Source: Bettongia penicillata ogilbyi (taxonomy: Eukaryota > Chordata > Mammalia > Diprotodontia > Potoroidae). From it: a DNA stretch of 64,000 bases. The position numbers and the translations under genes are program-made. The stretch covers positions 4,394,501 to 4,458,500 of the forward strand of contig JAJHZJ010000496.1 of the NCBI GenBank assembly GCA_023548195.1, in the 5' to 3' direction. Positions 56,551-64,000 of the stretch are shown one piece after another (position 1 is the stretch's first letter; the number at the start of each line of letters is the position of its first letter). The notes under the pieces were generated by a model, which was not told the DNA's origin, made no database searches, and saw nothing but the letters and a program-made list of their open reading frames with translations.

Positions 56551-58541
56551 TTCCTCCAACTGAAAAAGGTCTCATGAACTACAAATATCATTTTTTCATG
56601 TAGGAATGTAAACAGTTCAAAGTTTAATGATTTCCTTATGGCTTCTCTTTCCTGTTTACCTTTTCATGTTTCTCTTGATTTTTGTATTTGAAAGTAAAAT
56701 TTTCTATTCAGCCCTGCTCTTTTCAACAAGAATCCTTGGAAGTCCTCTATTTCATTGAAATTCTATTTTTCCCCCTGAAGTACTATACTCAGTTTTGCTA
56801 GGTACTTGATTCTTGGTTTTAATCCTAGCTCCTTTGACCTCTGAAATATCATATTCCAAGCCCTTAGATCCCTTAGTGTAGAAGCTGCTAAATCCTGTGT
56901 AATCCTGATTGTATTTCCACAATACTTCAATTATTTCTTTCTGGCTGCTTGTAGTATTTTCTCCTTGACCTGGGAAATCTGGGACTTGGCTACAGTATTC
57001 GTAGGAGTTTTCCTTTTGGAGTCTCTTTCAGGAGGTAATTGGTGAATTCTTTTCATTTCTATCTTACATTCTGGTTCTAGAATCTCAGAGCAGTTTTCCT
57101 GGGTAATTTCTTGGAAGCTAATGTCTAGGCTCTTTTTACTGATCATGGTTTTCAGGTAGACCAATAATTTTAAAATTGTCTCTCCTAGATCTATTTTCCA
57201 GGTCAGTTGTTTTTCCAATGAGATATTTCATATTGTCTTCTATTTTTTTCATTCTTTTTGTCTGCTTTATAATTTCTTGATATCTCACAAAGTCATTAGC
57301 CTCCATCTGCTCCATTCTAATTTTTAAAGAACTATTTTCTTCAATGAACTTTTGGACTTCCTTTGTCATTTGGTCAATTATGCTTTTTGAAGCATTCTTC
57401 TCCCCATCTGATTTTTGGACCTCTTTTTCCATTTGGGTTAGTCTATTTTTAAAGGTGTTATTTTCCTCAGCATTTTTGGAGTGTCCTTTAGCAAGCCGTT
57501 GACTTATTTTTATATTTTTCTTGCATCACTCTCATTTCTCTTTGTAATTTTTCTTCTACCTCTCTTACTTGATTTTCAAAATCCTATTTGAGCTCTTCCA
57601 TGGCCTGGGACTATTGACTTTGGTCTAAGGAGCATTGATTTTGCTATCTTCCTCCAGTTGTATGCTTTGATCTTCTTTATCTAAAAGGATGGGAGAAAAT
57701 ACCTTTTCACCAGGAAAGCAACCTTCTCTAACCTTATTTTCCCCCTTTTGGGGCATTTTCTTAGCCAATTACTTGATTTTTGAGCCTTTTGTCAAGTGGA
57801 GGGCATACTACCCTAGGCTTCAGAGGCTTTGTGCAGCTGTTCTCTGAGACATCTCTAGGGATCTGTAGGTTCTCAGTTCCTCCAAAGTGGCAGAATCAAA
57901 GGACAGGTGTTTACTCCTCTCCTGGTCTGTACTCTGGTCAATGAGCAACCAAAAGCACTCTTCTCTGCCCTGGAACTGTGAGTAGGATTCCCTCTCTGCA
58001 GCCACTACCAGCCCCACCATGCCAGCACTCCTCTTCACCCTAGGACTGCCAACAGATCAGCCTCTTTATTACCACACCATTTGAAGGCCTCAGAAAAGTG
58101 GCAGCTGCTTTGGCAATGGCTCCTGCCCTGGGACAGGGGCTGGACTGGGGCTGGGGCTAGGGCAGGACCAGGTTCCCCTCTCACCCAGGTAAGAGAGCTT
58201 TCTCACTGACTTTTGAAGTTGTCTTTGGCATTTGTGAGTTGAGAAATCTGGAAATCACAGCAGCTGCCCTGTGATTCAATGCCCTGAAACCTGCTCCAGT
58301 CTGGACTATGCTGCCATGGACCAAGGTGGGCTGTGCTCTGCTCCAAGCCCAGTGCAAGAGACCCTTCTTGTCAGCCTTTCAGGTTGTCTTGGACTGGAAA
58401 TCTGTTTCACTAAGTCCTTTTTTTGGCTTCTGCTGCTCTAGAAATTGTTTACAGTCATTTTTTTACAAGTACTTTAAGGGCTTTGGGAGGAGAGCTTGAG
58501 CAGGTCCATGCTTCTGCTCCACCATCTTGGCTCCACCCTCC
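56551..58541 (-). mobile_element. HAL1, 5' and central part (opposite orientation)
   Basis: Minus strand begins ggagggtggagccaagatgg at 58541, with an L1-type 5' untranslated region homologous to that at 39381. ORF1 starts at 57601 and is broken by frameshifts: MEKEVQKSDGEKNASKSI (coiled coil), YLIGKTTDLENRSRRDNFKI (about 57200), then PPERDSKRKTPTN and VKEKILQAARK (56935-57020). After ORF1 the sequence follows the other HAL1's 3' region (cattcctacatg, ttcagttggagg) until it dissolves into the microsatellite at 56550. No ORF2. Inactive. Confidence 0.8.
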
Positions 58542-58619
58542 TAATATAGTGCATGATTTTGCCTTTTCTTAAGAAAAAAAATCAAAACAGATCTGTTGTT
58601 TCATTAGTAAAAGAAACTG

Positions 58620-58805
58620 CTGATATGGAAACTCCCTCTACCAATTAAGATTGACCCCTGTTCTGTCTGCAGCCTACAGTGTTAGGCAGTTACTTGGGGG
58701 GTATTGAAAGGTTAAGTAATTTGCCCTGAGTTACCTTGCCCATGGGATTTAGACTTGACAGTACCTAAACCCATCTCTTTCTCATTCAAGGCTATTGTTA
58801 TTTTG
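58620..58805 (+). mobile_element. SINE, 'aaactccctctaccaat' family
   Basis: tggaaactccctctaccaat, cagttacttggggggtattg, gttaagtaatttgccctgag. Confidence 0.65.
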
Positions 58806-58889
58806 CTTCTTGCCTCCACAAAGCAGGGTTAACTGCCTTCTTGAATTGAGTTCCTGAAGTTTCGTTAGACAACATCAAATTCTTCCTGA

Positions 58890-59010
58890 CCAGTTAAACC
58901 CTATTGTGTTGTCTCCCTCAAAAAGAACATGAGGTCCATGTCTCCCATTTCTTTTTGTGAACCCAGGGATTAGCACTGTGCCTGGTAAATAGAAAATGCT
59001 TAACGTATGC
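58890..59010 (+). repeat. L2 LINE 3' end
   Basis: tgaacccagggattagcact, gtgcctggtaaatagaaaat, gcttaacgtatgctt, then directly a TTCC array. Confidence 0.7.
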
Positions 59011-59225
59011 TTTCTCCTTCCTTCCTTCCTTCCTTCCTTCCTTCCTTCCTTCCTTCCTTCCTTCCTTCCTTCCTTTGTTCCATCATTTTTTTATTTCCTC
59101 CCTTTTTTCCTCCTTCCTTGCTTTGTTCCATAACTTTATCTTTCCTCATTTTCTCTCTTCCTTCTTTCCTCCTTCCTTCATTTGTTTCATCATCTTTTCT
59201 TTTCTTCCTTCCTCCCTCCCTCCAC
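59011..59225. repeat. (TTCC)n microsatellite and pyrimidine-rich flank
   Basis: Pure ttcc to about 59075, then a longer degenerate pyrimidine-rich tract with tttgttcc interruptions repeated near 59080, 59120 and 59180. Confidence 0.9.
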
Positions 59226-59369
59226 TCATTTATTCAGTGTTATCATTTCCGCCAAAGTCCATCTATATGTCAGAGAAAACAAGCATAATATTTAGACTTT
59301 TGCTTAAGTCCAAATTCTGGGTTCCCATAATTAGCCTGGAAAAGACAAAACTTTGCAGGATAAGTAGCT

Positions 59370-59682
59370 GTTTGCAAGTATTCAAAGACCTGTCACCTGG
59401 AAGAAGGGTTAGCCGCCTACTGCTTGGCTCCAGAGGGCAGAATGAAGAACCAGTAGAAGAAGCTTGTCTTCAGAAAGCATAATGAAGAACACAGCAACAG
59501 AGGTAAAGTTGATTGAAGGAAAAAACAAACTCCTTAACAATTTGAGCTAATCAGAAATAAGAAGACACCACCCAATGAGGGTACATGCCATGTTCCAAGG
59601 CTCACACTGCTTCCTATTTGTTTCCAGGTTAGACTAGATGGCCTGGGGGACCTCTGCCTCTGAGGCTCTGGGATTCTATTGT
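59370..59682 (+). mobile_element. L3/CR1 LINE 3' fragment
   Basis: actgcttggctccagagggc (L3 tggccccagagggcag), ccttaacaatttgagctaa, and the CR1-type end gttagactagatggcctggg, ctctgaggctctgggattct. Confidence 0.65.
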
Positions 59683-60294
59683 TTATCTCACCCTATTAAC
59701 TAAAGATCCTGATGCTCTAAGACAGGAAGCTGACTCACTGGCAGCTGGGTGAGTCAGAAGGTGTTTGTCTGGAAACTCCCCTCGAGTGAAAAAAACAAAC
59801 AGGAAACAAAAATGACAAGCAAGAAACAGGGCTGGAAATGATGGTGTGAGTATATTGATGTAAGACTATGCATGCGTTGGTGGCATCTTATTTCTGAATT
59901 CCCCAGAGGTCCCAGCACTCCAGGCTCAAATTATACTATATTGAATTGGGGGGAGAAATTCTACCAGGAGAAGCACATTTCTGAATCTCTGTTCTGCTCT
60001 ATTAGTGGGTGTGGGGAAGGGGAGTGGAGATGGGGAGCCCCCTGGAAGCAGGGGTTAGAGGAGAGGAGGATGGACTTTAATTCAGTTCCCTAACTGTAAG
60101 ACGGTCCAGTGCCTACTTCCTTATCTTCCTCCCTTTTCTTCTCCTCCAACTTTCTAAAGTCTGGAGTTTAAGGTGGCAAGGAGGCAAGGGTCTGGGGGGG
60201 AACTATGGGATTGAATAAATGAGAGCAGAAAGGTCCAGCTGCTGCAATTCCCCCTTCTTATACATGGCTAAAGTGTTGGAATAGAGTCTTTTAA
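59683..60294. other. Unassigned intronic sequence
   Basis: No gene or repeat recognised; a GAAACAAA-like A-rich stretch near 59790. Confidence 0.45.
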
Positions 60295-60660
60295 AATAGG
60301 AACTCTTAAACTTGAGGGCCACAAACTTAATAAAAATATATATATATATATATTTTACATATATATATATTTCTGATAATTACATTTCAACATAATTAGT
60401 TTCCATTTAAAGCTTATTTATTTTATATATTTAAAACATTAATCAGAGAAGGTATTTATAACACACAAAAGGCTTAGAGTTCCCTATATATCATTATTTA
60501 TATTAATATTGATTTAAATATTAGTGTTAATTGGCAATTGATTTCTATTAAACAGCAAATGAAATTTGTTCAGCCTAACAGCTATATAAATTTTTAGAAA
60601 TATTATAACACTCAAACTATTATAAAAACAAACAAATAAAGGCTAAGAATCCTTGATGTA
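60295..60660 (+). mobile_element. hAT-like DNA transposon with internal TA expansion
   Basis: Left aggaactcttaaacttgagg, interior catttcaacataattagttt and aatcagagaaggtatttata, right aggctaagaatccttgat. A TA run at 60337-60372 sits inside. Confidence 0.55.
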
Positions 60661-60662
60661 AA

Positions 60663-60815
60663 AGTTTCCAGAGCCAGAACAGACTTTGGAGGCCATCTAA
60701 TATGAATCCTCCATTTTACAGATGAGAAAACTGAGGCCAAAATTATGTAAGTGGAAGGGCTAGGATTCAAATCAAGATCCTCTGGTGCCCACCCCAGGGC
60801 CCTTTGTCAGTGTCG
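60663..60815 (-). mobile_element. MIR3-like SINE
   Basis: ccatctaatatgaatcctcc, ttttacagatgagaaaactg, gctaggattcaaatcaagat, ccaccccagggccctttgtc. Confidence 0.7.
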
Positions 60816-60867
60816 TACTTGATCTCTTATTAGTAGAGATGGTTAGGGCTTGAGGGTACACTGATGG

Positions 60868-61112
60868 AGAAGCAGATAGGTGATGCAGTGGATAGAGTGC
60901 CAGGCCTTGAGTCAGGAAGACTGAAGTTCAAATCTTGCCTCAGACCCTTACTAGATGTGTGACCATGGGCAAGTCACTTAACCCTGTGTGTCTCAGTTTC
61001 CTCATCTATAAAATGAGTTGGAGAAGAAAATGGCCAATGACTCCAGTATCTTTGCCAAGAAAACCCCCTATGGGTTTGTGAAGAATTGGACACAACGGAA
61101 CAACAACATATT
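60868..61112 (+). mobile_element. Marsupial tRNA-derived SINE with RTE-like tail
   Basis: aggtgatgcagtggatagag, gaagttcaaatcttgcctca, gggcaagtcacttaaccctg, aattggacacaacggaacaa. Full length, low divergence. Confidence 0.92.
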
Positions 61113-62004
61113 GATGGAGAATGATTATAGTTCTTTATGTTCTACCTCAAACCCCAGATTAAATGCAGTTGTAATCAGGAGACCATCAGCTAAGGGCACA
61201 AACAAGTCATTAGGCTATAACTATACAGGGTCTTTCTCTTTTAGGGAAATAGAAAGGAGCTAGTTGGCAGCAGGTGACATTCTCACAATCCAGCATGCAA
61301 GCAACAGACAACACCATTCATTCTCAACCTTTAACTTGGATGATTTCTCAAGACGACACTGAATTCTTTTGTTTAAGTAATGCTGGCTAATAGGACTTTT
61401 AAGTGGTAGCTGGTGGGAGAATATGGAGGCATTCATGCATGTGAAATCAGAACAACACCCACAGGGTGGAATTACTTGATGAAAGAGATTTTAGAAGGAA
61501 TCAGAGACCTCCTGAAGTTACAGCTCCTGTCATTTGGAAAGTCATAATAAGGTTCAGGTCTAGGAGTGGGGGGCCTAACAAAAAGGGAAAAAGGGAAGAT
61601 ATTATGAACCAAGGTTTTTTTTTTTTTTTTTGGTTTGTTTTTATTAGCCACCTCAAAAAGAATGATGTATGATTTTTCTCCTGTATTTTTAACCGTCTAG
61701 ATTTCATCTAGGGCGACTCATTGTTAAAATACACTATGCATGCTTCAGTTTTAATGGAAGAAGAGCTAAAATAAATAGCAAGACATAAGTGTCTGATTTA
61801 CTAGGAAGGACAGAATGACTAAATCATATATTCAAAGGAATTGAGATCTGGAACTCTGATTTCTACTTGGCAGTTGTAATTCCCGTTTATGGGTCTTCCT
61901 GAAACAGTTTTAAGTGGGTTACCTTTATTCCAACCATCAATCCTCTACTTGTCAGTTTATAATGTGCCATCAAAGTCAGGTTGAACTCATGGAGGATGTA
62001 TCTA
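61113..62004. other. Unassigned intronic sequence
   Basis: A T-run at 61615-61631; no gene or repeat recognised. Confidence 0.5.
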
Positions 62005-62180
62005 GGAGACCATGCATGACAAATGCTGCCTCTGGAGTCAGAAAACTGGGTTCCAATTTCTTACTATTTCTATGACATGGGAAAAGTATTTTGACTTCCT
62101 GGAACTCAGTTTCCTCATGTGAAAAAGGAGATGATCGGACCAGCTGGCCTCTGAGGTCTCTTCCAGTTCTATAATTCCTT
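62005..62180 (+). mobile_element. tRNA-derived SINE with L3/CR1-like tail
   Basis: tgctgcctctggagtcagaa, aactcagtttcctcatgtga, gaccagctggcctctgaggt, ctcttccagttctataattc. Confidence 0.75.
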
Positions 62181-62213
62181 AAAAAGAATTCTCTTAATGT
62201 TTTTGGCTCTGTC

Positions 62214-62460
62214 AATCAATCAAGCAACATTTATTAAGTGCCTACTGCATGCCAGGCACTATGCTAAGAGTTGGGGATACAAAAAGAGACAAAAGAGGGT
62301 CTCTGCCTTCAAGGAGCTTATGTTCTAATGAGAGAGACAACACACAAACAAATATATACAAAAGAAGCAATATACAGGAAATAAGAAATAATTAACAGTG
62401 AGAAGGCACTAGAATTAAAAGGGGTTAGGAAGGTTTTCCAGTATAAGATGGTATCCATTG
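62214..62460 (-). repeat. L2 LINE 3' end
   Basis: aacatttattaagtgcctac, gcatgccaggcactatgct, gtctctgccttcaaggagct, tctaatgagagagacaacac, then gttaggaaggttttccag (reverse L2 ORF end). Confidence 0.82.
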
Positions 62461-62610
62461 ATTGAAAAAGGGGCTCTATTTTAATGCTTCAGCCTTTGTC
62501 AAATCAGACCATTATATCTCAGAATTATTTTTATTTTAAATCCAATTATAAAGCAATAAAAACATACCTACATTTCTACTAAATTTATCCACAGCATTTT
62601 TTAACTCATG

Positions 62611-62862
62611 TTGTTCTGTCATTTCAGAAGTGTCTAACATTTTATGACCCCCATTTGGGGTTTTCTTGACAAAGGTACCAGAATGATTCACCATTTCCTT
62701 CTTCAGCTCATTTTATAGTCGAGGAACTGAGGTAAACAGTGTTAAGTGACTTGCCCAGGGTCACACAGCTAGTAAGTGTTTGAGGCTGGATTTGAACTGA
62801 GGAAGATAAGTCTTTCTGACTGGGAGTCAATACTCTATCCACTGGACCATCTAGCTACCCAG
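62611..62862 (-). mobile_element. Marsupial tRNA-derived SINE with RTE-like tail
   Basis: Minus strand: gggtagctagatggtccag, tcagttcaaatccagcctc, ccctgggcaagtcacttaac, tail gggggtcataaaatgttag. Full length. Confidence 0.9.
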
Positions 62863-63436
62863 TTCTTATCCAAATACATTTAAAACTTTCCAAAATGTAT
62901 GCACAAAAATGAATTGTTGGTACCTATATCTTGCTAGGCAATATTTATGGGTAATGCATCTACAGCACCTGGGGCATCCCCTGTTACATGTGGGCTTTTA
63001 GGAAAGCTACCTCAGCTTTAGGGTATCTTGTGAAGATACACTAAAACCTGCAGCTCATAATGTCACACCACTGTGTTTACTTTTACCAGTCATCCAGAAT
63101 ATAGATTACTTCAAAACAAAAGGCAAATGAAATAGCATAGAATAACATTAAAAATAAAAGGAGGAAACAGAAAAGGAGGAAAGGAGAAAGAAGTTGGCAA
63201 TCCCAAAGGCAAAGCCTGTCTTTTTAGAATAATAAAAAGCATTAAACCTTGAAGTATAACTAGAATTAATATTTTAGTAAAAGAAATATAATTTGTTTCA
63301 TTTAATATTCTTTCTATTTAATAGTTTTCATAGTTGAAGTAGATAGAAAAGATTAAGATAGATTTCATTCCCTTCAGCCAACTTCAAGAATAACTACAGA
63401 AAAATGTTAGAATATTAATTAGATTTGTTATTTCAA
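62863..63436. other. Unassigned intronic sequence
   Basis: Nothing recognisable. Confidence 0.5.
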
Positions 63437-63550
63437 TCCATCAACAACTATTTATTAAACATTTACTAGATTTGATTTGGTATTAGATCTTTGGAATACA
63501 AAGGTAAAAATGAAACAGTTTCTGTCCTCAAGGAACTTATATTCCTTTAG
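63437..63550 (-). repeat. L2 LINE 3' end
   Basis: acaactatttattaaacatt, ctttggaatacaaaggtaaa, gtttctgtcctcaaggaact. Confidence 0.72.
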
Positions 63551-64000
63551 ACTTGCTTATAGCATTAAGTGTGAATGATATGATTTTCCCATAAAAGAAA
63601 AAAAGAATTAACATGTTGGATCAATAAATAAAATCCATGAATAGGTTTTTTTTTACAGGAAGTATATTTAATAGAAAATATCATATCTAGGTATAAATCA
63701 ACAGGTTGGTTATTTAAAATAGATTATGCACTACAAGTTCAAAAAAGGGAGGCAGAGAAATAAAGCTATCTGATCAATTCAAACTAGAAATCATAGAAAG
63801 AGAAACAGGATATTACTTAATAGTAAAATACATTGCATAACAAATATGTAATATTTATCAATATATAGGCACAAAATTTTACAATAAAATTTGGAATAGA
63901 GGATCAGATATGCAAGCAGAAAATGACAAAAATATAATAGGAGATCTCAACCCTCTATTATCAGAATGTAAAAATCAAATTAAAAGATTAACAAAAAAGA
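63551..64000 (+). mobile_element. L1-type LINE ORF2 endonuclease-like fragment (runs off the edge)
   Basis: From about 63760 the plus strand reads QFKLEIIERETGYYLIVKY and later NIIGDLNPLLSE near 63931, which resembles the GDFN-containing part of the L1 endonuclease, with one stop and gaps. The 63551-63755 part is AT-rich and uncertain. The element continues past the window. Confidence 0.45.

Larger units (their letters stand above)
30236..64000 (-). other. SPATA16: SPATA16 intron 1, or intron 1 plus upstream sequence
   Basis: Sequence to the right of exon 2 lies 5' of it on the minus strand. In-frame stops upstream of the ATG imply that exon 1 is non-coding, so it cannot be recognised by translation and may or may not lie in this window. 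No CpG island or clear promoter was seen. Contents are repeats listed separately. Confidence 0.65.

Noticed and set aside
57820..58038. 72-codon minus frame upstream of HAL1 ORF1
   Set aside because: Lies in the HAL1 5' untranslated region; not an ORF of the element.
30236..64000. Search for a CpG-rich promoter and non-coding exon 1 of SPATA16
   Set aside because: No CpG island or obvious promoter stood out. A testis-specific CpG-poor promoter cannot be excluded.
1..64000. CRISPR arrays, operons, phage, plasmid or toxin-antitoxin systems
   Set aside because: Nothing prokaryotic is present; SINEs, LINEs, introns and microsatellites show a mammalian genome.
1..64000. Endogenous retrovirus (gag, pol, env or paired LTRs)
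   Set aside because: No retroviral motif, primer-binding site or long direct-repeat pair was recognised. The two repeat pairs reported are short, and L2 sequence lies between the 23251/24809 pair.

Overview
This is a vertebrate nuclear segment, almost certainly from a marsupial. It is AT-rich and non-coding over more than 99% of its length, and it is packed with interspersed repeats. The marsupial call rests on tRNA-derived SINEs with the metatherian head (ggtggtgcagtggatagag), many with an RTE/BovB-like tail (gaagagtcggacatgactg), on HAL1/L1 elements of the type seen in opossum and dasyurid genomes, and on abundant old L2, MIR, MIR3-like and L3/CR1 copies. The species cannot be fixed from the sequence.

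Only one stretch of real protein-coding sequence is recognisable. A 206-codon exon on the minus strand (exon 29590-30235, ATG at 30207) matches the first coding exon of SPATA16 (spermatogenesis-associated 16, a testis TPR protein of the Golgi and forming acrosome). It has a good acceptor (polypyrimidine tract plus cag), a good donor (gag|gtatga) and in-frame stops just upstream of the ATG. The window therefore reads as SPATA16 intron 2 (left part, 1-29589), exon 2, then intron 1 (right part, 30236-64000). Exons 1 and 3 were not found.

Left intron: L2 fragments on both strands, SINEs, MIRs, a 7SL fragment fused to a 350-bp polypurine tract (5263-5668), a 275-bp polypyrimidine array (14764-15040), a 5'-truncated L1 with target-site duplications (18261-18866), RTE-like remnants (about 9125-9500 and 21670-22010), and a nearly full-length, diverged 7SL RNA retrocopy (27971-28277).

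Right intron: a GGAAA array, a long L2 (35155-36330), a complete HAL1 (39381-42011) inserted into a hAT-like DNA transposon, an L3/CR1 copy split by a MIR (42205-43248), a pair of unassigned diverged repeats about 6.7 kb apart (44964-45350 and 51636-52016), an L1 ORF2 fragment (48935-49992), a second HAL1 in opposite orientation (56551-58541) whose 3' region has turned into a TA/CA microsatellite, and an L1 endonuclease-like fragment running off the right edge.

Nothing here looks like a new functional system. The most useful items for follow-up are the SPATA16 exon, the two unassigned repeat pairs, the two 7SL-derived copies, and the nested insertions that give a relative age order for the mobile elements. 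All repeat family names come from motif recognition by eye, not from a database search.
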